Part shown: one piece after another, positions 1 through 7,098 of the stretch
How positions within the stretch are numbered: the stretch's first letter is position 1
Layout: the number at the start of each line of letters is the position of its first letter
Source: Armatimonadota bacterium
GTDB lineage: Bacteria > Vulcanimicrobiota > JACPDS01
Length of the DNA: 16,450 bases
Direction: 5' to 3'
NCBI GenBank assembly: GCA_016183885.1
Contig: JACPDS010000077.1
Span: 1-16,450, forward strand
Position numbers and translations under genes: made by a program
Notes under the pieces: generated by a model
The model's input: only the letters and a program-made list of their open reading frames with translations
Told to the model about the DNA's origin: nothing
Databases searched by the model: none

Positions 1-229
1 TTGCATCAACATCTTCTTTTAAAATTTCCCGCAAAAACTTTAAATTACGGATGTCGCCTTTAATAAATTGATAATTAACTTCATTTTGCAAATCCGCCAG
101 ATTATCAATATTCCCCGCATAAGTTAAGGCGTCGAAAACTATAATTTTATAATCGGGATATTTTTTAATAAAATAACGTATAAAATTACTCCCGATAAAG
201 CCCGCGCCGCCGGCAATAAAAATTTTCAT
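1..229 (-). CDS. rmlB: dTDP-glucose 4,6-dehydratase-like protein, N-terminal part (3' end outside window)
   Basis: Only the first 76 codons are present; the gene runs off the left edge. The translation begins MKIFIAGGAGFIGSNF, a Rossmann NAD-binding glycine motif (GGAGFIGS). It continues with the stretch FDALTYAGNIDNL, which is characteristic of RmlB-type dTDP-glucose 4,6-dehydratases, and a KGDIRN motif. The enzyme would convert dTDP-glucose to the 4-keto-6-deoxy sugar, the first step toward rhamnose and related surface deoxysugars. The ATG (227-229) has an AAAAGGAG Shine-Dalgarno upstream, and the gene starts 20 bases after the stop of the DUF5989-like gene, so it is probably the next gene of the same operon. 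The usual threonine of the TGGAGFIG motif is alanine here. The catalytic YxxxK lies beyond the window, so the exact substrate cannot be confirmed. Confidence 0.85.
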   Translation of the reverse strand, partial: MKIFIAGGAGFIGSNFIRYFIKKYPDYKIIVFDALTYAGNIDNLADLQNEVNYQFIKGDIRNLKFLREILKEDVDA

Positions 230-249
230 TTTTTTTATTCAAACTCCTT

Positions 250-420
250 TTAAAATAAAGTGTAAATAAAAGGAGCAATTGGGGAAGATTGTCCTAAAAT
301 AATTAAAACGGCAAATAATAAAAGTAAAACCATCATAGGAATCAGCCACCAAAGTTTTTTTTGCCAAAAAAATTGAAATAATTCTTTAACAATCCCAAAT
401 TTATTAAAAAAACTTTTCAC
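250..420 (-). CDS. DUF5989-like small membrane protein (56 aa)
   Basis: A GTG-started ORF of 56 codons plus stop. Its GTG (418-420) overlaps the TGA (417-419) of the carbamoyltransferase gene as GTGA, and a strong AGGAGG lies just upstream. The protein is a short basic, aromatic N-terminus (KELFQFFWQKKLWWLIP), one hydrophobic helix of about 20 residues, and the tail GQSSPIAPFIYTLF. That arrangement (xxKKWWLxP, one membrane span, G.S..APFIYTLF end) is what I know from the DUF5989 family, tiny proteins that accompany NodU-type carbamoyltransferases in polysaccharide clusters. Its biochemical role is not known; a membrane anchor or partner for the carbamoyltransferase is my inference. The overlapping start implies translational coupling. 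Confidence 0.85.
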   Translation of the reverse strand: MKSFFNKFGIVKELFQFFWQKKLWWLIPMMVLLLLFAVLIILGQSSPIAPFIYTLF

Positions 421-2135
421 TTTTCCTCCTTAGCGATTAAAAAATTTTCTAATACCAATAAATCCATATCGCTTTTACAAAAAGTATTATAAGCATTTTC
501 CGGGGTATTGACAATAGGCTCGCCTTTTAAATTAAAAGAAGTGTTTAAAATTACTGGAACTCCTGTAATTTCATAAAATTTATAAATTAAATTATAATAA
601 CGCGGATTAAATTTTTTATTTACCGTTTGAATTCTTGCTGTCCCGTCAATATGAGTAACAGCGGGAATAATTTCTTTTTTATCTTCTTTTACCGCAACTA
701 CATAAAGCATATATCTTAAAGGATAATGTAGGCAAGCCTCTTCAATTTCAAAGAATTCTTCCGCTTTATCTTCTAAGACAGACGGCGCAAAAGGACGAAA
801 AGGTTCTCTGAATTTTATCTTTTTATTTACAATTTCTTTCATTTCTTTTTTTCTTGCGTCAGCTAAAATGCTTCTATTCCCCAAAGCTCTCGGGCCGTAT
901 TCAAATTTACCCTGAAACCATCCGATTACTTTGCCTTTATTTAAAGCTTCGGCTATTTTAGTTAATAAAACTTCATCATCGCTAAAATTTTGGTAATTAA
1001 TTCCTTTAAGATCTAAAAAATCTTTAATTTCTAAATTGCTATAAGCTTTTCCCCAATAAGCGTGTTCCATAATAAACACCCGGGGATGTTTTAATATCTG
1101 ATGATATAGATAAAATGCCGCTCCTGCCGCTCCTCCTGAATCGCCGCAAGCTGGAATAATATAAATATTTTTAAAAGGAGTTTGATTTAAAATTTTAAAA
1201 TTAGCCGCGCTATTTAAAGCTACTCCTCCAGCCATACATAAATTTTCCATTTCAGTTTCTTTATAAAGAAAATTTGCCATTTTAATTAAAATATCTTCGG
1301 CAACTTTTTGAATACTGGAGGCAATATCGCAGTAATATTCTTTAATTTCATTGCTGAAACTTGGCAAAACCGGATTGCCAAATAATTTTTCAAAATTAGC
1401 GTTAAAAGTTTTAACTTTGGAATAATGATAAGAAAAATAATCTAAATTTAAATTAAAACTTCCATCTTCTTTAAGCTCAATTAATTTATAAACTTTTTCT
1501 ACATATTTAGGTTTGCCGTAAGGAGCCATTCCCATTACTTTATACTCCCCTTCATTAACTTCGAAACCCAAAAAAGCTGTAAAAGCGCTGTAAAGCAACC
1601 CTAAAGAATGGGGAAACTTTATTTCTCGAAAAAGATTAATTTCTAAATCTTTCCCTATTCCTAAAGCCGCTGTGGTCCACTCCCCTACTCCGTCTATAGT
1701 AAGGATAGCGGATTCTTTGAATGGGGAAGTAAAAAATGAACTAGCGGCATGAGAATAATGATGTTCGGAAAAAAATATTTTTTCTTCAGGAATATTTAAT
1801 TTTTCTTTAATATGACTCTTAACCCAAATTTTATCGGTAAGCCAGCTTAACATTGATTCTCTGAAAACGCCTAAAGTTTGAGGAAGTTTAGCTAAAATAG
1901 TCATTAAAATTCTTTCAAATTTTAAAAAAGGCTTTTCATAAAAAACACCATAATCTAAATTTTTAGACTCAATTTTAGCTTCTTTTAAACAAAAATCTAT
2001 TGCCTGAATGGGGAAATTATAATCATGTTTTAGGCGGGTAAATCTTTCTTCATCAGCGGCGGCAATAATTTGTCCATCTTTAATTAAAGCGGCGCAGGCA
2101 TCATGATAATAAGAAGAAATTCCTAGAATATACAT
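417..2135 (-). CDS. NodU/CmcH/TobZ-type O-carbamoyltransferase
   Basis: A 572-residue protein, full length for the family. The N-terminal Kae1/HSP70-like domain begins GISSYYHDACAALI and carries the metal/adenylate-binding EHHYSHAAS motif (residues 124-132), DGVGEWTT (148-155), NEGEYKVMGMAPYG (194-207), GGVALNSAANF (303-313) and CGDSGGAAGAA (330-340). The C-terminal YrdC-like domain contains FEYGPRALGNRSILADAR (411-428). In this family carbamoyl phosphate and ATP give a carbamoyl-adenylate, which carbamoylates a sugar hydroxyl. The neighbours (RmlB-like dehydratase, NAD-epimerase, two small membrane proteins) point to a surface glycan or lipid-linked sugar as substrate. The ATG overlaps the previous stop by one base (TAATG). 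The acceptor sugar cannot be told from sequence. Confidence 0.93.
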   Translation of the reverse strand: MYILGISSYYHDACAALIKDGQIIAAADEERFTRLKHDYNFPIQAIDFCLKEAKIESKNLDYGVFYEKPFLKFERILMTILAKLPQTLGVFRESMLSWLTDKIWVKSHIKEKLNIPEEKIFFSEHHYSHAASSFFTSPFKESAILTIDGVGEWTTAALGIGKDLEINLFREIKFPHSLGLLYSAFTAFLGFEVNEGEYKVMGMAPYGKPKYVEKVYKLIELKEDGSFNLNLDYFSYHYSKVKTFNANFEKLFGNPVLPSFSNEIKEYYCDIASSIQKVAEDILIKMANFLYKETEMENLCMAGGVALNSAANFKILNQTPFKNIYIIPACGDSGGAAGAAFYLYHQILKHPRVFIMEHAYWGKAYSNLEIKDFLDLKGINYQNFSDDEVLLTKIAEALNKGKVIGWFQGKFEYGPRALGNRSILADARKKEMKEIVNKKIKFREPFRPFAPSVLEDKAEEFFEIEEACLHYPLRYMLYVVAVKEDKKEIIPAVTHIDGTARIQTVNKKFNPRYYNLIYKFYEITGVPVILNTSFNLKGEPIVNTPENAYNTFCKSDMDLLVLENFLIAKEEK

Positions 2136-2350
2136 TAAAATTGTTTTTTAGCTTCTTCTAAAAGATCTAATTTTTTAATTTTATTCTCCCAATAAGTAAT
2201 TAATTTTTTTCTTTTTAATTTTAAAGGGTTAACGAAAAAATTGATTATTATCCCAAAAGGAAAAATAATTAATAAATAAAATAAAGTTAGAATGAGTCTA
2301 GCTTGAAAATCCCCGATAATTTTAGCGATTTTTAAAATTATTTTTACCAA
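2135..2350 (-). CDS. small membrane protein of carbamoyltransferase clusters (71 aa)
   Basis: This 71-residue ORF starts at TTG (2348-2350), seven bases inside the 3' end of the epimerase gene, and its stop overlaps the carbamoyltransferase ATG. There is no in-frame ATG. The upstream AAAGGAA is about 10 bases from the TTG. The protein has a short amphipathic start (KIAKIIGDFQARLILTLFYL), a hydrophobic segment through residue about 42, a basic NPLKLKRKK stretch and a charged tail containing a tryptophan (YWENKIKKLDLLEEAKKQF). I recall similar proteins with QxRxxLTLFYxxxxxPFG next to carbamoyltransferases and DUF5989 proteins, but I know of no assigned function. Its tight packing supports it being a real gene. 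Membrane location is inferred from hydrophobicity. Confidence 0.75.
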   Translation of the reverse strand: MVKIILKIAKIIGDFQARLILTLFYLLIIFPFGIIINFFVNPLKLKRKKLITYWENKIKKLDLLEEAKKQF

Positions 2351-3339
2351 TAATGCTCTTTATTCCTTTTATAAAATTCAATGGTTTTCTTTAATCCTTC
2401 ATCCAAAGAAACTTTAGGCTCCCAATTAAGTTCTTTTTTAATTTTAGAAAAATCAGCCGCATAATCTCCTATTTCAATATCCGCTCTTTCTTTAGGCCAT
2501 GGAACTTTTTCTATTTTACCATTACCTGCAGTCTTAATAATTTCTTCAACTAATTCTATAAATTTTATTTGTTTTCCGCTGCCCAAATTATAAACATTTC
2601 CAGCGCTTTTTTCATTGCTTCCCGTTAAAAGCATAGCTTTAACTACATCATCCACATAATTATAATCTCTAAGTTGATTGCCATCTCCAAAAATTTTAAT
2701 TGTTCCATTTTCTAAAGCAATTCTAATAAACCAGTTTAAAATTCCATATTTTCCATGTTTCATTTGATGTCTTGGCCCATAAGTATTATTAATCCTTAAA
2801 GAAGCGCTCCTAATTCCATAAATACGATTATAAATCAAATGATAATGTTCCGCCGCCATTTTATTTACCCCGTAAATATCCGTAGGTTCCATTTTATGTT
2901 TTTCGTCTACAGGAACATATTCTAATTTTCCATACTGACCTCTTGTGCCGGCATATATAATTTTTGCTTTAGAATTATATTTACGGCAGGCTTCAAGTAA
3001 AACTAGATTCCCGCGGGCATTAATATCCAAATCTAAAAAAGGATCGCTCATAGAATCAAGATGACTTACCTGCCCGGCAATATTAAAAATATAATCCTGT
3101 CCTTTTACCAATTCATTCATTTTATCTTTATCGCGAATATCAGCAATCTCTATTTTTAATTTTTCCTTAATCTCTTCAATATTAAAATAATTTCCACCAT
3201 ATAAAGGCAGCATTGCATCTATTAAAATAATCTCACAGGGAACTTTAACTAAGCTATGAGCTAAATTACTCCCTAAAAAACCCAATCCCCCTGTAATCAT
3301 AATTTTTTTATTTCGATAATTTTCCAGATAATTTTTCAT
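2344..3339 (-). CDS. NAD-dependent epimerase/dehydratase (UDP-sugar 4-epimerase type)
   Basis: A 331-residue extended short-chain dehydrogenase of normal length. The Rossmann motif TGGLGFLGSNLA is at residues 16-27, an acidic residue ends strand 2 (ILIDAM), the active-site region is YAGTRGQYG (129-137) and the catalytic YxxxK is YGVNK (Tyr156, Lys160). RINNTYGPRH and GDGNQLRDYNYVDDVV are family signatures for the sugar-nucleotide domain. Such enzymes epimerise or dehydrate UDP- or dTDP-sugars. Asn in place of Val in the RxxNxYGPR region hints at a subgroup distinct from classical GalE, and the specific sugar is not predictable. It is the first gene of the minus-strand glycan operon, with a GAGG ribosome site before the ATG at 3339, and its last seven bases overlap the next start. 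Confidence 0.9.
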   Translation of the reverse strand: MKNYLENYRNKKIMITGGLGFLGSNLAHSLVKVPCEIILIDAMLPLYGGNYFNIEEIKEKLKIEIADIRDKDKMNELVKGQDYIFNIAGQVSHLDSMSDPFLDLDINARGNLVLLEACRKYNSKAKIIYAGTRGQYGKLEYVPVDEKHKMEPTDIYGVNKMAAEHYHLIYNRIYGIRSASLRINNTYGPRHQMKHGKYGILNWFIRIALENGTIKIFGDGNQLRDYNYVDDVVKAMLLTGSNEKSAGNVYNLGSGKQIKFIELVEEIIKTAGNGKIEKVPWPKERADIEIGDYAADFSKIKKELNWEPKVSLDEGLKKTIEFYKRNKEHYW

Positions 3340-3457
3340 TTTTTAAAGCCTCATTTGTTTAAGATTATTAAAATTTAAAATTCTTTTTTTTATTTTATTC
3401 TCCTCCTATATTTAAAAGGATAAAAATTTTAAAAATAGAATTTTAATAATATAAAAT

Positions 3458-4834
3458 ATGAAAATTTTTAAATTATTGCTTATTTTTTTATTTATCTTAA
3501 ATTTAACTATTTCTCTTAAGGCTGATTCAGAGTTGCCCGCAATAAATTTTGAAAAAATTTCTCAATTAAAAATAGGAGAAATTATTAATTTAAAGAAATT
3601 AAATCTAGAAATAAATTATTTAGAAAAAATAAAAGAGAAAAATCCCGAAATTTATTATTTAGAAATTCCCCAAGACTTAGATATTAAAAACACCGAACTT
3701 CCTCCTTATTCCAGCTTATTCCCATATCTTCATTTAAATTTGCCGTTTGAAGATGATAAGAGCCCTACTCAATATTTAATAATAAGCGATCAACCGGAAA
3801 GTATTGACGAAAATAATTATTATTTAGGAATTGATAAAACTGGCGCAAATGGAATTTATGCTCAAAGTTTTATCCCGGCGCAAAAAAGGATAAGGATGTT
3901 AATTGATCATCAAAATTTAACCGATAAAAATAAAGAAATAAGAATTTATCTTACTTCCTTTGAAGAAGATAATACAATTTATATTCATAAAAAAGGCTGG
4001 AAGGCAGCTTCTAATTCATTAGTTTCCGGATCGCTAGCAGAACAAATCAGCCGAGAAACTATTTTAGCGGATAAAAGAAGTTTAAGTCCTAATCTTCCTT
4101 TATTATTAGAAAAATGGGATGCTCTTAAACCTAAAGAAACTTTAGTAAGCTGGTATGAATTCACCTGTTCCAAAGATACTCTATTGCAAACAATTGTTGT
4201 AGATGAAGGCGAGTTAATTAATCCAAATTTTGAAATTTTAAAAAACCTCCCTAAATTAAAGTCTTTGCGCTGGAGGGATAAAGAAGAAAAATTAAAAAAA
4301 CTAGTAAATAAAATAGAATTTCCTTCTCGTTATAATCGTGTATTAAATAATTTTATCCATGCCCGGGGAATTTTCCATAATCCTGATAAAGCAGCTTATT
4401 CGACTTATGATTATCAAAAAAATCCTTATTGGGTTCAAGTTTATTCTTCTTTTGAATATATTGAAGGGAAAGATGAATTAACTGAAAATGATATTCCAGT
4501 TGATACTAATAACAGAGGAAATTATGGAGCCTATATTAGAACTCATATAGATATAAAATCTCTTCCGGTAAATATTAATAAAATTGCCATTTTAGCAGTA
4601 TGCACTGCTGATAAATTAGGAGGGTTGTTTCATACTGCAATTAATCGAACTTCTGGAGAATTATTAGTATTTGCAAAACCGGATAATGATTTCCCTTATA
4701 ACTTAATTACTTTAAATAATGCGGCTTTAATCTGGAGAGGGAAAATAGCTAAAGGCGACTTCGTTGATATTAATTTTTTTTCTTTAGCAAATACTTCAGT
4801 TCGAATTTTTTACTTAATTATTCCCATTCTTTAG
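3458..4834 (+). CDS. secreted protein of unknown function (458 aa)
   Basis: The N-terminus is a clear Sec signal peptide: basic MKIFK, a hydrophobic core (LLLIFLFILNLTISL), then LKA before the likely cleavage near residue 22. The rest is soluble and probably mainly beta. The middle (about residues 105-200) reads YLIISDQPESI, then R-M-L-I-DHQNLT, then a strand ending in LTSFEED and a later GWKAAS. This resembles the repeated 'SDxPExV...G.l...R.yyyHxN' region found in secreted Firmicutes proteins that carry copper-amine-oxidase N-terminal (stalk) domains. I recognise it only by pattern and give it low weight. No catalytic motif or membrane anchor is visible. It is transcribed divergently from the glycan operon. 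The ATG has no good Shine-Dalgarno; the nearest, AAAAGGA, is about 35 bases away. Confidence 0.7.
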   Translation: MKIFKLLLIFLFILNLTISLKADSELPAINFEKISQLKIGEIINLKKLNLEINYLEKIKEKNPEIYYLEIPQDLDIKNTELPPYSSLFPYLHLNLPFEDDKSPTQYLIISDQPESIDENNYYLGIDKTGANGIYAQSFIPAQKRIRMLIDHQNLTDKNKEIRIYLTSFEEDNTIYIHKKGWKAASNSLVSGSLAEQISRETILADKRSLSPNLPLLLEKWDALKPKETLVSWYEFTCSKDTLLQTIVVDEGELINPNFEILKNLPKLKSLRWRDKEEKLKKLVNKIEFPSRYNRVLNNFIHARGIFHNPDKAAYSTYDYQKNPYWVQVYSSFEYIEGKDELTENDIPVDTNNRGNYGAYIRTHIDIKSLPVNINKIAILAVCTADKLGGLFHTAINRTSGELLVFAKPDNDFPYNLITLNNAALIWRGKIAKGDFVDINFFSLANTSVRIFYLIIPIL

Positions 4835-4879
4835 AGAGAAACGAGATTAATAATTTAAAGTTATACTGGAAATACTAAT

Positions 4880-4920
4880 ATATAAAAGGCTTGAAATTTG
4901 ACCGCTTAAAGCTTTTATAT
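4880..4920 (+). other. stem-loop between secreted-protein gene and pilZ gene
   Basis: ATATAAAAG (4880-4888) pairs with CTTTTATAT (4912-4920). After one bulged G, CTT (4890-4892) pairs with AAG (4909-4911), giving 12 bp around a 16-base loop. It has no U-run after it, so it does not look like a simple terminator. It overlaps the predicted promoter of the pilZ gene, and may be an operator-like dyad or an RNA hairpin. Confidence 0.4.
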
Positions 4921-4926
4921 TATGAA
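4898..4926 (+). promoter_or_regulatory. candidate sigma70-type promoter for the PilZ gene
   Basis: A -35 box TTGACC (4898-4903), a 17-base spacer and a -10 box TATGAA (4921-4926). The first matches consensus at 5 of 6 positions and the second at 4 of 6. Transcription would begin at about 4933, close to the AGGAGG at 4931-4936, which would leave a very short leader. That makes the assignment tentative. Confidence 0.3.
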
Positions 4927-4949
4927 TTTTAGGAGGTAAAATTTCAGTA

Positions 4950-5321
4950 ATGGATAATAAAGAATTACGCAAAGATCGTATAAAAGAACTTTTGCCAATA
5001 GAATTTACTTTCGGAGATATAGGAATTCCTAATTTTAAAAAAATAACTTTGGAGCTTTATTGTGTAAATATTAGCCCGGGCGGATTAATGGCGCTTTCTA
5101 ATATTTCTTTAAAAGAAGACTTTAATGTAGATATCAAATTTGAAATTAAAAATATTTCAATTAAATTAAAAGCAAAAGTTATCTGGAATAAACCTGCTAA
5201 GACAAAAATTCCCGGACTTTATGAATTAGGAATTGAATTTAAAAATATACCTGAAAAAGAACTTAGCTTAATTGAAAACTATATCGAAGAAATTAAATTC
5301 AAAGAAAGCAATAGAAAATAA
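4950..5321 (+). CDS. PilZ domain protein (putative c-di-GMP receptor)
   Basis: A single-domain protein of 123 residues. The beta-barrel signature NxSxxG is present as NISPGG (Asn40, Ser42, Gly45), followed by spaced beta strands and a GIEFKNI segment typical of PilZ (residues about 94-100). The N-terminal RxxxR c-di-GMP motif is only loosely met: the region reads LRKDRIKELLP, with arginines at 7 and 10, so ligand binding is uncertain. No membrane segment or partner domain is present. The start is set by AGGAGG at 4931-4936, 13 bases before the ATG. PilZ proteins usually tune motility, secretion or polysaccharide synthesis in response to c-di-GMP. Here a secreted protein is upstream and a glycan operon lies nearby. 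The stop codon sits in the left arm of a shared terminator hairpin. Confidence 0.8.
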   Translation: MDNKELRKDRIKELLPIEFTFGDIGIPNFKKITLELYCVNISPGGLMALSNISLKEDFNVDIKFEIKNISIKLKAKVIWNKPAKTKIPGLYELGIEFKNIPEKELSLIENYIEEIKFKESNRK

Positions 5322-5344
5322 GGATAATTGTCCTTATTTTCTAT
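5311..5344. terminator. bidirectional intrinsic terminator
   Basis: A perfect 14-bp inverted repeat: ATAGAAAATAAGGA (5311-5324), loop TAATTG, then the exact complement 5331-5344. The A-rich left arm becomes a U-rich 3' arm in both directions. It lies exactly between convergent genes and contains the stop codons of both (TAA 5319-5321 and, on the minus strand, TAG 5341-5343). Confidence 0.75.
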
Positions 5345-6567
5345 AAAAGCCTTACTTTCATATAAATAATTAAAGAGCTGAAAATACAAAATCCGGCAAT
5401 AATAAATAGAAGTTTTTTCCTTTTAGCATATTCTTTTAAACGCTCATCCGCCGAAACAATTACTTTATTTAACATTTCATCAATTTCTGTAATTTTATTT
5501 TTTAGTTTTTCTTGATCTAATGTATGTTGAATGCCCCAAGCTTCAATCATTGAAGTTTTGGCTTGTTCTAAATCGGCTTTAAGATCGATTATTTCCATTC
5601 TGGTTTTTTCCACTTCTTCAATTTTAAAAGAAGTTTCCGCGTATTTTTCTTCCATCCCAAATAAATTTTTAGAAAAATCTTGAGCTAATTTAAATTGATA
5701 AGAATCTTCTGAATGACATCTAAGGCAAACCCCTTCATTTTTATCTATAAACATCTTAGTTACAGGCAATTTTATATCATGATGATTATGGCAGGAAATA
5801 CATTTAGGTTCTCCAATTTTCTGATAAGATGTTCCATGTCTGCCTTGAACAAAATATTCTTGATCTTTAGAATGACAATTTCCGCAAACTTGAACAACTT
5901 CTTTTACTTTTGGAGGAGCAGCCCCATGCACGCCATGACAATCGGCGCATGCCGGAGCGCTTAATTCCTTTTCTTTAAGCACTTTATTCCCATGCATGCT
6001 ATTTTGATATTTTTCATATTGATTAGTGGGAATATTATAATTCTTCATTAAATTTTGATTAGAATGGCAGCGGCTGCAAGTTTGAGGGATATTAGGTTTA
6101 AAAACTGGAGATTGAGGATCTTTTTTAGATAGAATCTTATGATGTTCATGACAGCTTGCGCATTGGGCAACTTTAGGATCTTTGTTAATTAATAGCCTCT
6201 TTCCATGCGCGCTGGTTTTATATTGTTCATATTGTCCAATAGGTAAATTATAAGGGCGCATCTTTAAAGGATCGGAATGACATTTGGCGCACATACGGGG
6301 AATATCGACTTTATTTGGCTTGCCAATAAATCCTTTCTTTTTATCCATTGCCTGCATCTGATCGGATTTATAAGGATCTCCTCCATGACAATCGGCGCAA
6401 TTGGCTTTGTTAAAATGAATACTCGCCTGCCAATCTTTTACAATTTGAGGGTTCATACTATTATGGCAGCTTAAACAAGAATTTTGAGAATTTTCCGCAA
6501 AAGCTAAGCTTAAAGTAAAAATAAAAAAAACTATTAAATTCATAATTATAAACCCAGTTTTTCTCAT
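5341..6567 (-). CDS. membrane-anchored nonaheme cytochrome c
   Basis: 408 residues with an N-terminal signal peptide (hydrophobic to about residue 22, AFA end) and nine CxxCH heme c sites starting at Cys31, 57, 93, 136, 164, 207, 228, 256 and 281. Two segments, about 92-140 and 163-210, look like an internal duplication: YNLPIGQYEQYKTSAHG against YNIPTNQYEKYQNSMHG. Extra SxHG and CHxHH histidines could be distal heme ligands. Residues about 300-385 are charged and helical, probably coiled coil, and end in one transmembrane helix (LLFIIAGFCIFSSLIIYM) that would anchor the heme domain outside the membrane. It is the last gene after Rieske, cytochrome b6 and subunit IV, where a cytochrome f/c1 gene is expected, so I infer it takes electrons from the Rieske centre. 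The ATG has GAGGGAG six bases upstream. Confidence 0.92.
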   Translation of the reverse strand: MRKTGFIIMNLIVFFIFTLSLAFAENSQNSCLSCHNSMNPQIVKDWQASIHFNKANCADCHGGDPYKSDQMQAMDKKKGFIGKPNKVDIPRMCAKCHSDPLKMRPYNLPIGQYEQYKTSAHGKRLLINKDPKVAQCASCHEHHKILSKKDPQSPVFKPNIPQTCSRCHSNQNLMKNYNIPTNQYEKYQNSMHGNKVLKEKELSAPACADCHGVHGAAPPKVKEVVQVCGNCHSKDQEYFVQGRHGTSYQKIGEPKCISCHNHHDIKLPVTKMFIDKNEGVCLRCHSEDSYQFKLAQDFSKNLFGMEEKYAETSFKIEEVEKTRMEIIDLKADLEQAKTSMIEAWGIQHTLDQEKLKNKITEIDEMLNKVIVSADERLKEYAKRKKLLFIIAGFCIFSSLIIYMKVRLL

Positions 6568-6613
6568 ATCTTCTCCCTCAAAATATAATTTTAAATTTTG
6601 ATATCTTATTTTT

Positions 6614-7003
6614 TTATGATATTTGTCCCCAAATAGATAAAATAATAGTAATAATAATACCTAATAGACTTAAGGTAAAAAAAAGAGGTCTTTTTAAAGG
6701 ATTTCTTTCAAGCGTTCGATCAAAAAAAGGCCATAAAAATAAAACCGCTAAAATTATTCCTTGAGCTAAAATTCCTAGAGTTTTAGGAACTAATTTTAAT
6801 AATTGATATACCGCTAAAAAATACCATTCTGGTTTAATATGCGCGGGGGTATTTAAAGGATCGGCTTTAGAGCCTAAATGAGCGGGAATAAGGGCTACTA
6901 ATAAAAAAAGCAAGGCTAAAATTAAAAATCCCATAGAAACTTCTTTTAAAAGATGTTTTGGGAAAAAAGGTATTCCTTCCTCATATTTTTCTTCGTTATT
7001 CAT
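6614..7003 (-). CDS. petD: cytochrome b6f-type subunit IV (C-terminal cytochrome b domain)
   Basis: 129 residues with three hydrophobic helices (about 24-41, 76-95, 106-126). The quinol-oxidation-site motif PEWY is at residues 58-61 within HIKPEWYFLAVYQLLKLVP, which is diagnostic for the C-terminal half of cytochrome b. The preceding PLNTPAHIKPEW is also typical. Together with the separate b6-type gene upstream this gives the split b6 + IV arrangement of b6f complexes and of many non-photosynthetic bacteria. The ATG at 7003 has only a distant AAAGGGG. A heptamer repeat and 60 more bases separate it from the cytochrome b6 stop. It is 46 bases upstream of the nonaheme cytochrome gene. Confidence 0.92.
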   Translation of the reverse strand: MNNEEKYEEGIPFFPKHLLKEVSMGFLILALLFLLVALIPAHLGSKADPLNTPAHIKPEWYFLAVYQLLKLVPKTLGILAQGIILAVLFLWPFFDRTLERNPLKRPLFFTLSLLGIIITIILSIWGQIS

Positions 7004-7066
7004 TTTTTTATCATTTAAACCCCTTTCTTAATTTTAAGCATTATCAAAATCATGCGCTTCGCTAAC

Positions 7067-7094
7067 TATTCACTATTCACTAATTACTATTCAC
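7067..7094. repeat. heptanucleotide tandem repeat, copy A
   Basis: Four exact 7-base units on the plus strand: TATTCAC, TATTCAC, TAATTAC, TATTCAC. They start four bases after the cytochrome b6 stop codon (7099-7101, minus strand) and lie in the spacer to the subunit IV gene. A 26-base stretch (7070-7095) is identical to 12628-12653 in copy C. Confidence 0.85.
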
Positions 7095-7098
7095 TCTT

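Noticed and set aside
3985..4173. 62-residue minus-strand ORF inside the secreted-protein gene
   Set aside because: Antisense shadow; the plus-strand gene has a clear signal peptide and continuous frame.
5713..6474. Plus-strand ORFs opposite the nonaheme cytochrome (5713-5964, 6277-6474)
   Set aside because: They are antisense shadows of the CxxCH-rich gene, have no family-like features and no ribosome sites.
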